Assembly: GCF_041146795.1 (NCBI RefSeq) | Contig: NC_135172.1 | Location: 13,072,137-13,136,136, forward strand | Length of the DNA: 64,000 nt | Origin: Maylandia zebra | Lineage: Eukaryota > Chordata > Actinopteri > Cichliformes > Cichlidae | Direction: 5' to 3' | Shown here: one piece after another, positions 11,457 to 22,068 of the stretch | How the letters are laid out: each line of letters begins with the position of its first letter | Position numbering within the stretch: position 1 is the stretch's first letter | Notes under the pieces: model-generated | Databases searched by the model: none | What the model was told of the DNA's origin: nothing | Seen by the model: the letters and a program-made list of their open reading frames with translations, nothing else | Position numbers and translations under genes: made by a program

Positions 11457-11518
11457 GCGTCACAGCTGGGTCCTTCTCTGTGTTATAAACGACACAGAGA
11501 AGGCCCCAGCTGTGACGC
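11457..11518. repeat. 27-bp foldback (hairpin)
   Basis: Arms 11457-11483 and 11492-11518 are reverse complements with one mismatch and an 8-base loop. The arm begins GCGTCACAGCTGGG. Confidence 0.8.
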
Positions 11519-12286
11519 CACAGTAGTTCATTTGTTGACTGATACATCGATGTAGTCTCTCAGGAACGAGGGCGAAATGCCAACGACCGCCTGTCTGTTT
11601 TCAGGGCTGTATTTGAAGCCATGCTCCAATCAGGCAAAGTTTTAAGTGTTGCACATTTCGATGGGTTTCTTTCAGCTGACATAGTTTCCATTTGGGTCAT
11701 GTGGTGTTAGATACCCCAGCGTGTGGTCAGAGGGTGAAGAGCCCGGACGATTAGTGGGATTTTAGGTGTGGTGTAAAAATGACGCTGCAACTTTAAAAAC
11801 GTTGTTGCTTTAAGGATTAACGTACAACCATACTTGGGCTGAGTTTGACACTGGTTCTCTTCAGTAATTAAAATAGCTTTAACACATGATAAGATCAAAT
11901 GTCAGCTACACTGTGACAGTCGAGGGGCCACACTCAGATATATTTATTCGCTTGTTCTCTTTGTGTGATAAGAGTTTCCATCTGAATTTAACCCCTGTGT
12001 GGGGCTGATCTTTCATTTCATTTTATTTCAAGCTCAGATTCTTTGCCTTTGGCACATTTTCTGTGACGAGACTTCAAACCATTCCCACCGTCCTTATTAA
12101 TCAACATGGTGAAGTGATTCTTCGCAAGGTGATGGGATAGGAAGAGTTTCAGAAAATGAGGCCTTTTGTCTTTATTGGAGAGGTCAGTGCAGACAGGACG
12201 GATGGGGGGAAGGCGAGGGGGGAATGACACACAGGAAACGGTGTTGGTCAGACCCAAAGACAGGCGTGGGCAGTGAGGACTCTCAC

Positions 12287-12328
12287 CTTCAGACTCACTG
12301 TCTAATCAGTCTGACAGTGAGTCTGAAG
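12287..12328. repeat. 16-bp perfect foldback
   Basis: CTTCAGACTCACTGTC (12287-12302) and its exact reverse complement (12313-12328) flank a 10-base loop. Confidence 0.8.
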
Positions 12329-12359
12329 ACAGAGCAACCCAACACACGTTACTATGTTC

Positions 12360-12800
12360 ATCATCATCATCATTGTTTATTTATATAGCACTTTAAAAAC
12401 ACACAAGGCTGACCAAACTGCTGAACAATAGAAACATAATAGATACCATAAGAATAATAAATACGATACAATAATAAACATAGCGAAAAACAATAAAATA
12501 CAAGTCAGTCAACCACTGAGTCAAAAGCCAGTGAATAAAAATGCTTTTTCAATCTGGATTTAAAAACCAGCACTGATGTCGATTGCCTAATGTGAAGAGG
12601 AAGATTATTCCAAAGCTTAGGAGCCACGATAGAGAACGCTCGGTCTCCTCTCAGTTTCAGCCGTGATTTGGGGACTGAGAGCAACAGCTGCTCAGCTGAC
12701 CGGAGCGAACGAGTGGGGACATAGGGCTTCAGCAGGTGCCAGACCATTTAAAGATTTAAAAACCAATAAAAGAACTTGAAAATGAATCCTAAATTCAATT
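12360..12800 (-). mobile_element. LINE 3' end with RT C-terminal peptide
   Basis: The minus-strand frame 12505-12747 reads KPYVPTRSLRSAEQLLLSVP, then FSIVAPKLWNNLPLHIRQ and FKSRLKKHFYSLAF. This is the characteristic end of fish L2/Maui-type reverse transcriptase ORFs. Downstream on the minus strand the sequence turns A/T-rich with ATAATAAA repeats and a (CAT)n stretch at 12359, a typical LINE tail. Confidence 0.7.
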
Positions 12801-13712
12801 GGAAGCCAGTGCAGGGAGGCCAAGAGTGATGTTATCACTAAGCAGGACATTAAATCAAATTAATGAGACACCAAAACAAGAGCTGGAGCCCAAGACAGCC
12901 ATGAAGTCACAGTGTACACAAATACACAAGAAACACAGAAACCAGCTGGGTGGATGTGGCTCGGGAACCTTCTGTTACCTTGAACGTCGGTGTTTTGAAC
13001 GCTGGCTGCTCCAGTCTGCTTGTATTTGTCCAAGATTTCCCCTCATATCTTGGTTATGGTTATTTTTTCTTTTATTAAACTGATCACACTCCTGTTCATG
13101 AATAGAAAAAAACCCCATCAGTGTATTTTCACTTAAACAAGCAGCTGTTTTTTTTGCATTAAAGTTATATAAAAATGTAACAGTGCAAATTCCTCGCTGA
13201 CAGTTTAACCAAAAGGCATTTCCAGTGGAAAGTAGCCGACATATCCTCAGCATAACCATGTATAATATCCACAAAACCTGAGAAGGTTGGAGAGAAGGTA
13301 GGCGAACTCTGCTGGGATCTGCGTTTAACAAAGTGTCTAAAGACGAAACAAAGAAATCTTTCTGTAAATGTTCAGATGCACAGACTGGACTGAAAAAGAG
13401 TGAAAAAGCAGCTAACGTCCAAAAATAAGAAAACTTTGAAAGAACTCCAAAAAAACCTGGAGAACTTTTGCTCAAAAAACAGTTTTGTTTTTTTTAAATT
13501 ACAAGGCAATCTGACAAAATGTCATCAAATGAGACTCAAGACTTCTGCAGGTCTCTGCCATGACTCAATTTTTTTTTCTTAACGGCAGAAACAATTGTTC
13601 CTTTTTTACTTTGTTTCTATTTTCTCTTCTTGTTTTTATCTGTTGAACAACAAACAACATTCATGCTGATTCACATAATATCCTGTCTCTACTCTCTGGG
13701 ATTTCCTCGTAG

Positions 13713-14009
13713 CTCTTTGATGCAAAGAACATCCATCAAACGCTCCAGCTTGTGCTCAACATCATCGTGAACGGTGAAGGTACTCTGACGAGAAAATACT
13801 CAGTCGACCTTTTGGTTGATTTGTTAAAGAACCCCAAAATAGCTGATTACCTAACAAGGTATGCAGATAATTCACAGCTCTTTTCCTGAATAGCTGCTTT
13901 AAAACTCTGCTGAAAGCCTTTGTCCATTTCCAGGTATCCCCACTTCTCGGCATGTGTGTCTCAAGTGTTAGGACTGCTGCATTGGAAAGACCCAGACCCT
14001 GCAGCCAAG
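13713..14009 (+). pseudogene. cip2a: cip2a: two orphan exons
   Basis: Exon 13713-13858 (after CTCGTAG, before GTATGC) reads [20 protein letters not shown] then [20 protein letters not shown]. Exon 13934-14009 (after TTTCCAG, before GTGAGA) reads YPHFSACVSQVLGLLHWKDP. Both match consecutive armadillo-like segments of CIP2A, the cytoplasmic inhibitor of PP2A. The splice sites and frame are intact across the 75-bp intron, but no other cip2a exon is seen on either side, so this is an isolated duplicated piece or the edge of a displaced gene. Confidence 0.75.
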
Positions 14010-15137
14010 GTGAGAGACGACAAATATGATAACCCACACCAGCTGTGCTTAACTCTGTAAGTTCCCAGTATTCCCTGAAACCATCACGTGTGACACAGTT
14101 TACATCAGACGTGATGCAGCTGACGTCAACACTGACCTTCTTGTGGTAACAGAGACTTAAAAAAATAATAATAAAGCAACAAAGTGGGTCGCTCTTTGAC
14201 AGTAAATTCCAGTGCGGTCCGCTCCAATCTCCTCAGGCTGACTCTCTTCTAGGCTCTCCTGACTGTTCCCTTTACATGTTGATGATGTGTCTTGTAAATC
14301 TGGATCCCTTTCCAGCAGGACGCTCCTCTTTTTCAGACAGTACCTCAGCTGCTCTCTCTCCTGACAGTCAGCTGTCCACCTCTGCATGGCCAGTCGAGCC
14401 AGCGCCGGCATTTGAGGCAGAGCTCGGAGCAGAGCGGGCAGCCAGGCTGAGCACGGAGCAGAGGTTGAAGGTCGCAAACTGACATCCACGTCTTCCAGAG
14501 AGCCCAGACCTCCTGCTGCAAACAGACTGCACCAACCGTTGTCTCCCACCAAGCTGTTGTAGGACAGATCCAGTGCACGGAGTGAGGAGAGACAGCCCCG
14601 TCTGCACACGGCAGCTGCACAGAGGAAGAGGACCCATTGATAACTGATCACTTTATGCCTGTTCACTTTACTGTTTTGTTCACAATGTTTCTGATGGAGA
14701 CAAAAATAACACCGAATAGTTTCATTGTTTTGTTTTATACGACAGCTACAGATGCTGGCAGCATGAAATAAATGAAAGAAATATCAATTTCCTTCAGGCT
14801 TTACTTGTCTTAATATACATTTATGCAGCCTAATGATCCACTACAGACCAAAAAAGAAAAAGTATAATGTCATTGTGTGTTAGTTACCCAGATGTAGCAT
14901 GTCATCAGTGGTGAGCTCGCAGCTGCAAAGACGGAGCTCGCTGACGACTGATGGCTGCAGAGCATCCAGCAGGAGCGCCAAGTGACCGCCAACCACTTTA
15001 CACCAGGAAATATCCACCGTGCGCAGATAGGACACCGCCAGGGCTGATGCATAAACACAAAGTTTTCACCATTTCAGGCTAGAGGGTGGAAGAGGTATTC
15101 GGGGAGAATGACTTGAAGGAAAACTTCTATAAATAAA

Positions 15138-15140
<3 letters not shown>

Positions 15141-15192
<52 letters not shown>
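15141..15192. repeat. (GT)26 microsatellite
   Basis: A perfect GT run next to the donor of an LRR exon. The equivalent site in the other arm (25372-25387) has only 8 AC units. Confidence 0.95.
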
Positions 15193-15195
<3 letters not shown>

Positions 15196-15840
15196 CCAGA
15201 GCAGTGAAGGACTCGTTGCTCATGTAGCAGCTGTTGAATGGCAGCCGCCTCATTTGTGTCGCAGGGAGGGCGGAGACCAGCAGGTGGACCACACCTCCCA
15301 CTTCCTTATTGGATGACACATCAAGCTCGGTCAGTGCAGTGAGAGAGGGCAGCACCTGGACTGAAAAACAACGAGTCACATGACTGCTGCAGCGAGCATG
15401 CGATTAGTGTCCGGCGTGTGAGATTGGTAGCAACTGACTCAGAGCCTCTAGATCATCTCGCGTGAGGCAACACAGGTGGAGGTCGAGTCTCTCCAGGTGT
15501 GTGACGTGAGCCAGGTGAAAGGTGAGGCGGCTCAGTCCACCAGCTAGAAGCAGCTTTACAGTATATTAATCAGAACAATGCTGCTCTCTAATGTATCTTG
15601 GTAAAGCGCAGAAAAATCTAATGTTTTATATGATACAGTGTGATTTCAGTAACATATCATAACGGAGGCTTCAGCAAGTACTTACGAAGGAAATCTTTCC
15701 TCTGCTCTTCAGTTAGTTCATCAAATACCTCCCAAAACATCTGTATGGTGGGGTGGCGGTCATGATATCTCCAACCATAACTTGTGTTCTGAAAACAGTG
15801 AAAATGACTGTTATAATCATAGAGTTTGTAAGGTCAGGCA

Positions 15841-16768
15841 TACACTATGTTGCCAAAAGTATTCCCTAACACATCCAAATCATTCAATTAATGTGTTCCA
15901 ATCACTTCCATGGACACAGGTGTATTAAATCAAGCACCTAGGCATGCAGACTACTTCTACAAACATGTGTGAAAGGACGAGTCGCTCTCAGGAACTGAAT
16001 GAATTCCAGCATGGTAATGTGATAGGATGCACCAGTGCAACAAGTCCAGTCATGAAATTTCCTCGCTATTAAATATTCCATAGTCAGCTGTTAGTGATAT
16101 TATAACAAAGTGGAAGTAATTGGAAATGACAGCTAGTCAGCTGATGCTAAGGCTCATAGTGCACTTAAGTCACCAATATCTGCAGTCTGCTGTTGTTACA
16201 GATGTCCAAACTTCATTGGTTTCCATGGCTGAGCAGCTGCATCCCAGCCTTACACTGACACAAACAATGCAAAGCGTCAGATGGAGTGATTTAAGCATCT
16301 CAACACTGGACTCTAAAGCAGTGGAGATGTGTTTACTGGAGTGACGAATCACACTTCTCTGACTGGCAATCCGATGGATGTGTCAGGGTTTGGTGGTTGC
16401 CAGAAGTACTTGTCTGACTGCACTGTGCCAAGTGTAAAGTGTGGGCATGTGTGCACATGGCTGGGCACCAGTGCACAATACAAGGTCCATAAAGACATGG
16501 ATGAGTGAGTTTGGTGTAGAAGAACTGGAATAGCCTGCACAGAGTCCTGACCTCAACCTGATAGAACATCTTTGGGATGAATTAGAGCAGCAACTGTGAG
16601 CCTGGCCTTCTCCTCCAACGTCAGTGTCTGACACCACAAATGCACCTCTGGAAGAATAGTCAAAAAATTCCCATAAACACACCTAAACCTTGTGGAAAGC
16701 TTTCCCAGAAGAGTGGAAGCAGTTATAGCTGCGAAGGGTGGGCTGACTATTATATTATACTATCATAC
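15841..16768 (+). mobile_element. degenerate Tc1-like transposon in the HECT intron
   Basis: Begins with the Tc1-family terminus TACACTATGTTGCCAAAAGT. The plus strand holds transposase relics: YWSDESHFSDWQSDG, EHLWDELEQQL and a C-terminal SGSSYSCEG-like end, spread over several frames with stops. The other terminus is not clearly preserved, so the right boundary is approximate. It lies in the intron between the two HECT exons. Confidence 0.75.
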
Positions 16769-17190
16769 AAAAGTCTGGATTAAGACTGAGATGTGACTCA
16801 AGTTCATATTTGTGTTAAAGCAGCCGACTGAATGCTTTTGACAGTATGCAGTACACAGTTATTGTGCTACAGGACAGCTGTGAAACTACAGCCTGTGTCT
16901 GTTTGGCTGACTGTACCTGTTTGAACTTTTCCCAGTCATGCACGTCCTGGCCGACCAGCACTCCCTGCAGCTCCTCTGGTCGAAACAGCCTCACCAAATC
17001 CTGCTCACACACCAGGAAGAAGCCTCGCTTGAACTCCTGGAACAGACTCTCCACTGATGTGTTGAAGGCATGATTCACATAGGCCTCCACAAACTCCTTC
17101 CTGTTTAGGAGGGAAAATGTTAAATTAGCAAACATTTCACAGAGACAAAGGTGCTGCAGATGAACCTCACAAACACTTCATGTTTTATAT

Positions 17191-18041
17191 TTACCTCATA
17201 TTAAGACCTACTAAGGACCTGATTGTTTTTAATTATGTCCTGATACATAAAACCTGAGAGCTCACATAACTGCATATGCTCAGAATAGACAGCACACATG
17301 GATACAAATTACTGCCTTGCAGCAGCAATCTTCAGACCATCACTATGAGCTCCATACAAGGTTACACTGTTCCTGTTATTAACAGCAGGGGGCACTATCA
17401 GCCACAGACTGGGAGCCAGATATGCTCTGCTGGTGCCTCATTGTTACAGAGGAAAGACTCTATAGTGAGAAACAGCTGAGGGGGAAACACTGATCTGGAA
17501 ACGTCTGAGTGTTACAGAGGATATACATAGCACTGTGGTTCAGTGTCACACAATCACAAACAAATACAGCAAAGTACTAAAAAGGGTGTTGCCTCCAAAG
17601 ATTGCTTTTACTGGTTTGGAGCTTAGGAGGCTTAATAACAACAGGCATGAATGAAGACAGATCAGAACAGCTGTTTGATCACAGCATCCAGTACCAACAC
17701 AATCATCCACACTCAAGAGCCTGTTGGCTTCAGAGTCAGCAGCTGAATGTCTAAAATATCAAATGTCATTTTTGGTCCATCAGCTACAGCATGAACTGCT
17801 TAAAGTGAGAAGCAGCCTGAAGCCCGACAGATTCATCTTTCCAGACTGAAAATATCTCAGAGTGAACCGAGTGGTGCGTTTTCAGGGTGATCTCACAAAG
17901 TCAAATCCCTTTAATGATGTTCTGTCCTGTCTTCCTCTATCAAAAGCACACAAACACTATAAAACATTGTTTCGGTGCTTTGGGGTTTTGTTTTCTACAC
18001 AGAGGTATAGCACGACTAGACCCTAAAGGCAGGCTGCTCAC
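17191..18041. other. sequence just inside the left arm, no gene recognised
   Basis: Homology to the right arm stops at 17190. Upstream HECT exons would be expected here on the minus strand, but I find none. Confidence 0.4.
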
Positions 18042-18126
18042 CTACAACCAGCTCACGAACATCTTTCCAATGGAGCTCGCCGCCCTTCTCGTGGATGAGG
18101 GTCACTGTGATCCTCCGCTGGATCCC
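18042..18126 (-). pseudogene. kif1b: isolated kif1b-like exon
   Basis: After GTTTGCTGCAG the minus strand reads [20 protein letters not shown] then KDVRELVVG before GTGAGC. This matches the KIF1B segment that precedes the tail exons found at 4.5-6.7 kb. The following exon (RIRN...) is absent, and gss fragments lie on both sides, so the kif1b-like sequence is broken into two distant blocks. Confidence 0.8.
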
Positions 18127-18273
18127 CTGCAGCAAACATAACAGGAGCTCAGGATCACAGTGAGCACAGCTAGAGCAACATTACGCTTTAAAAGAAGATA
18201 TTCAACTGTGTACAAAGGAAGCAGTTACCACTGTGTGAGTAATAAGGAAATAACATGTGCACCAATCCTGTAC

Positions 18274-18377
18274 CTGGGGAGCACTTGCTGAACCTTCTTG
18301 GTACCAGCCAGGTGAGCGCTGATATCTGGACACTTCACAGCTCGAGAGCGCTCCATGAGGAGACGAGCATCCCAGCT
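18274..18377 (-). pseudogene. gss: glutathione synthetase exon part, truncated downstream
   Basis: After TTCCATTGCAG the minus strand reads [20 protein letters not shown] and [15 protein letters not shown], matching glutathione synthetase. It then meets GTACAG, which could act as a donor but is more likely the edge of the break. The last 60 nt are repeated at 8447-8506, where the same peptide continues into PGVLDRF. This fragment therefore supplies the upstream half of the split exon. Confidence 0.75.
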
Positions 18378-19150
18378 CTGCAATGGAAAACAGACAATGA
18401 ATTCTCTGCTTTTTATCATTAGATGTATTTCTGTATTAAAAAATTCCGTTTATTGGGCCACTTTGTGCTAGAAGAATTTTTCCAGCATAAAATAGCCTCT
18501 ATCATTTCACTAACTAACTTATTTCACTGCTGCTAATGACGTTTCACAAACTGTCACAGGTTTTTTAGCTTCGTTCGTATAAACTTTCTTGTGGTTGAGA
18601 TTCTCGAGAAAACAGCCAGCACACTGAGCAGCAGAGGGTGACAACAGTTGGTTTATAATACGCTGAGATTTGACAGACAGAGACAGAAGAATGAAGGAGA
18701 ACAACACAGAGTCACGCTATCAAGGAGAACCTGGACGGTAGATTCAGCAGTTTGGCTTGAAGCTTGCAAACTGTTTTAACTTGTTATGTCCGATTAAGTT
18801 TTCCTTCCAGGATGCTCGCCAGTTTTCTTTCACTTGTTTCCTGCCAGCAGAATGCATACACAGCTGCAGTAACTACACACAATGTTGCAGAAAACATGGA
18901 GCAGCAACAAACATGTGTTGGTCTCTAATCACCCATTCAAACTCACACAGCGACAGGTCTGTGGTCACTTATATCAGCCAATCAGGGCTAGACTTGGTGT
19001 TGCTTAGCAGGGAAAGAAATAAACTCAATGATAATGACGCTCCAGTTTCTCATGAATACGAATCACTTTAAGCAAGTCTGCAGGTTTCATTTAGTGTTTT
19101 TAACTAAACTCTTTGATGTAATCATTCTGAGTGCAAATCAAAAGTTGGAC
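18378..19150. other. gss intron-like sequence
   Basis: Lies between two minus-strand gss exon pieces. Nothing else is recognised. Confidence 0.35.
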
Positions 19151-19190
19151 CTGTTCAGAAGTGTAGTTGTCGGGCATGTAACCGTTCCTG
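19151..19190 (-). pseudogene. gss: small glutathione synthetase exon remnant
   Basis: The minus strand reads FRNGYMPDNYTSEQ before GTCCAAC, matching the YFRDGYMP motif of glutathione synthetase. It sits immediately upstream of, and in frame with, the SWDARLL exon at 18274-18377. The upstream edge is uncertain because the residues before FRNGYMP do not match. Confidence 0.55.
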
Positions 19191-19490
19191 AAACACGCCA
19201 CAGTTTGCCGTCCCTGAAGTGAAAGTGACACAAAAGACACAATCCATGTCGACACACAGCGACCTCCATCTCCTCTTCATCCAGTTTGGAGGCCTTCCTT
19301 GAAGTCTCTCGTGCTGCTGTCCACTGGGAATCCCCACATGTGCCTCTTCCCCGTGTCTACGACATGTAACAAATATAATAAAATAGCAAGAAATTATAAA
19401 GTAAATGACAAGATTTTCCATTTACTCTAATTTAACAGTAGTCATCTTGCAGAAGACAGTCGTTTGGTTACTATAGTAAAAACTATTATG

Positions 19491-19709
19491 TCACACAAAC
19501 ACAAACACAAAGAACATCAACAATGAGCACCTTTCTTTTTGCTGAAAGTGATATAGCTTTCTGTTACCATCAACTGAAACCGCCAACATTTCAGGTGTGC
19601 ATGCTGGGCAGCTGAAGCTGACATCACAGCACAGCTGCTCTTCCTCATCAAGAAAGCTGTGCTGCAGTGCATCGCTTTTGGCACGCCCAGTCTGTATGTA
19701 CAGAAACAT
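19491..19709 (-). mobile_element. possible KDZ/Zisupton-type transposase fragment
   Basis: The minus-strand frame contains SFSCPACTPEMLAVSVDGNR followed by KLYHFQQ. The CPAC pair followed by a VDGNRK motif is reminiscent of cysteine-rich KDZ transposons of fish. The piece is about 70 residues with no termini, so the assignment is tentative. Confidence 0.3.
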
Positions 19710-19785
19710 AACAGAGGAGTAAATATTTGCATCTGCTTATTGAAAAACAATATCAAAGAAATACTTCACTCAGCCTTCCCCCACA

Positions 19786-20225
19786 CTTGCAGTTGCTTGC
19801 AAAAGTATTCGCCCCCCTCAGATCTGTGGCAAGATCTGAAACTGCTGTTCACAAACGCTGTCCATCTAATCTGACTGAGCTGGAGCTGTTTTGCAAAGAA
19901 GAATGGGCAAAGATTTCAGTCTCTAGATGTGCAAAGCTGGTAGAGACAGACCCTAAAAGACTGGCAGCTGTAACTGCAGCAAAAGGTGCTTCTACAAAGT
20001 ATTGAGTCAGGGGGCTGAATAATTACGCACACCCCACTTTGCAGTTATTTATTTGTAAAAAATGTTTGGAATCATGTATGATTTTCCTTCCACTTCTCAC
20101 GTGTGCACCACTTTGTGTTGGTCTTTCACGTGGAAGTCCAATAAAATTGATTCATGTTTGTGGCTGTAATGTGACAAAATGTGGAAAAGTTCAAGGGGCC
20201 CGAATACTTTTGCAAGCCACTGTAG
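19786..20225. mobile_element. Tc1-type MITE
   Basis: Termini GTTGCTTGCAAAAGTATTCG and GAATACTTTTGCAAGCCACT are near-perfect inverted repeats. The interior contains the common fish-MITE text around TGTGTTGGTCTTTCACGTGG. No transposase is encoded, so mobility would have relied on an autonomous Tc1/mariner relative. Confidence 0.75.
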
Positions 20226-20851
20226 TACCACGCTCCAACAGTTTTGCAAACTAGAGGCCATCCTGCTACACATAAAATATATCAGTGTCATAAATGTTAG
20301 TTTAGTCACGTGTTTGTTTATTATCCTTATTGTTTTATCTGGGACTGTTTGCAAACATCTCAGAGAGAGGAGACACCAGCATCTGAACAGAGACTCAAAC
20401 CAGCAACCTGCAGCTCCCTGCTTGGCTGCTCCAGTTTTCTCCTCTCTCATGTTGCCCACCAGTGATTTCTAGCTGCCCACCCACACAGCAGGCTAGAATA
20501 TGCACTGAGCCTCAGCACCATGGTTGCAATACTTGGACATGTTTTCTTTATTAAATAATGAACCAGACCCCAAAAAGTAAACAGCTGTTATTGCTAGGCA
20601 ACGGGAGCAGCATTTGGTGATGCAGCACCTGACATTCCTGACCATGTGGGCGGAGCATGCATGGAATGGAATGTTTTGTAGAACTGTGCAACACAAGCAC
20701 TTAGTTACAGCATTGTTCATTGTATCCAGACACAGCTAGAGACACATCTACAGCAGCATCTCTGTGCAGGACAGACGACGGTTGAAGAAAAAAACACATC
20801 GAAAACTTCACTTCTCTACAAAACTTTGGTTCCTTTGTTTAAAAGGCCAAA
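20226..20851 (+). promoter_or_regulatory. upstream region of the coiled-coil ORF
   Basis: No other gene is seen. The last 90 bp before the start codon are A-rich without a clear TATA box. A GGGCGG-like box occurs near 20648. Confidence 0.25.
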
Positions 20852-21919
20852 ATGAATCAAGGGAGATCGAGAAGAGGATTGGTGAGTGCGTCACCATACA
20901 GTACAGAACAGTCTGAGCTGATTAAACTACGAGAAGAATTTCAAATAATACAGGCTGAAAATGTCAAATTAAAAGAAGTGGCAGAAGAATCAAGAGGAGA
21001 AGCTAAAAATTCAAAGTTTGAAACCGAAGTAGTATTGAAGGAATTACTGCATGTGGGTCTAAAGCTTAAAGGAGAGAAGATGGGAAAACAACAAGCAGAA
21101 AATGAGAATGAAAACATCAAGAAAGAACTGTTGGAAGCTCAAAAAGCATTGCAGGAAGAGAAAAGCACAGCACAAGAAGCTAAAAATAAATATCAAACTG
21201 CAAAGAAGGAGGCAGAAAATGTGATGCAGGAATTACAGGAGGTGCAGGAAGCTTTTGAAGGGGAGAAAAGGAAAATGCAGTTGGCAGCACAAGAAGCTGA
21301 AAATGTAACGGCTGAAGCTGAAATACTCAGGAAGGAATTACTGCATGTAAAGCAACAACTTGAAGAGGAGAAAAAACGTAAACACGAGGCAGAAAATGAG
21401 ATTGAAAATATGAAGAAAGAATTGTTGGAAGCTCAAAAAGTGTTGGAGGAAGAGAAATTTAAAATACAGGAAGCAAAGAAAGAAATGGAAAATACAAAGA
21501 GTTTCACTCAAAACATGAGGAAGAAGTTGCTGGAAACAGAGGAAGAAATAGAAAAAGAGACACATGGAAAATGGGAGGCAAAACAGGAAAGTGAAACTCT
21601 GAAGAAGAAACTGATGAAAGTGCAAGAAGAACTTGCAGAAGAGAAAATTGAGTTGAAGGTATTCAAGAAAGAAACGACAGCCTCTGAGGTGACCAAGAAA
21701 GGCTGCAAAGATGCACTTAAAGAAATGCAAAAGCACAAAAAGGAAGCTAAAGAGCTCCTGAAACAGAAAGTCAAACTGGCCAAACAGCAGCTGAAAGAAG
21801 CATTTAAAGACGCCGAGGAGCAGCTAAACAAAACTTTAAAAGAGCTGAAGGCAAAAGAAAAAGAAAAGAAAGCCGAGGACAGGAGTGGATTCTGGAGCAG
21901 ACTGCTGAGAAAAAACTGA
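20852..21919 (+). CDS. single-exon lysine/glutamate-rich coiled-coil protein, 355 residues
   Basis: An uninterrupted frame from an ATG in good context (A at -3) to TGA. There is no signal peptide or transmembrane segment. After a short basic N-terminus (residues 1-18), almost the whole protein (about 21-340) is K/E-rich with heptad-like spacing, predicting a long coiled coil. The C-terminus is a short basic, aromatic end (SGFWSRLLRKN). Residues 63-115 and 161-213 are an internal repeat offset by 98 residues (both start KELLHV and contain KKELLEAQK). AATAAA signals follow at 22069 and 22173. It lies in the spacer of the inverted duplication. I do not recognise a named family. An intact long frame beside so many relics suggests a young or recently active gene, but expression is unknown. 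Confidence 0.65.
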   Translation: MNQGRSRRGLVSASPYSTEQSELIKLREEFQIIQAENVKLKEVAEESRGEAKNSKFETEVVLKELLHVGLKLKGEKMGKQQAENENENIKKELLEAQKALQEEKSTAQEAKNKYQTAKKEAENVMQELQEVQEAFEGEKRKMQLAAQEAENVTAEAEILRKELLHVKQQLEEEKKRKHEAENEIENMKKELLEAQKVLEEEKFKIQEAKKEMENTKSFTQNMRKKLLETEEEIEKETHGKWEAKQESETLKKKLMKVQEELAEEKIELKVFKKETTASEVTKKGCKDALKEMQKHKKEAKELLKQKVKLAKQQLKEAFKDAEEQLNKTLKELKAKEKEKKAEDRSGFWSRLLRKN

Positions 21920-22068
21920 CCCAGCAGCATCAAGTTTAAGGAGAGCAATAGTTTCTTCCTCCTTCCCCCTCTCTCAACCTTTCTTTCACAAAAATCCCCC
22001 CAAACTTGACTTGGGACGTTTGTTTGTTTTTAAAAACTCTATTCTGAATACATGTACTGAAATACACA

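Larger units (their letters stand above)
14157..17100 (-). pseudogene. HECT-domain exons joined to LRRC31-like exons (left arm copy)
   Basis: Minus-strand exons in order: 16917-17100 (61 residues, HECT N-lobe, FVEAYVNHAFNTSVESLFQE), 15686-15788 (YHDRHPTIQMFWEVFDELTE), 15434-15543 (LRR, LTFHLAHVTHLERLDL), 15196-15355 (VLPSLTALTELDVSSNKEVG), 14888-15043 (LRTVDISWCKVVGG) and 14157-14614 (LRALDLSYNSLVGDNGW through the LRRC31-type tail to a stop). The HECT pieces are HERC-like but stop before the C-lobe carrying the catalytic cysteine. The intron between the HECT and LRR parts is only 142 bp and the phases match, so a chimeric reading is formally possible. The donor after the 15434 exon is CAG|TTGCTA, without GT. 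I judge it a non-functional chimera. Confidence 0.75.
14417..17190. repeat. left arm of a 2.75-kb inverted duplication
   Basis: This segment is the reverse complement of 23374-26111 with only scattered substitutions by eye. Coordinates sum to 40564 throughout from 17190 down to the TG run. The arms differ in length by about 36 bp, nearly all from a (TG)n tract (52 versus 16 bases). Both carry the same Tc1 insertion, so duplication came after that insertion. Confidence 0.95.

Noticed and set aside
18274-18377. Reading the GTACAG after the gss fragment as a true donor to a normal intron
   Set aside because: The exact 60-bp overlap with the other half, in which the peptide runs on without interruption, is better explained by a split exon; kept only as an alternative.
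21338-21948. Minus-strand open frames opposite the coiled-coil gene
   Set aside because: Phenylalanine/leucine-rich shadows of the lysine/glutamate codons on the real strand.
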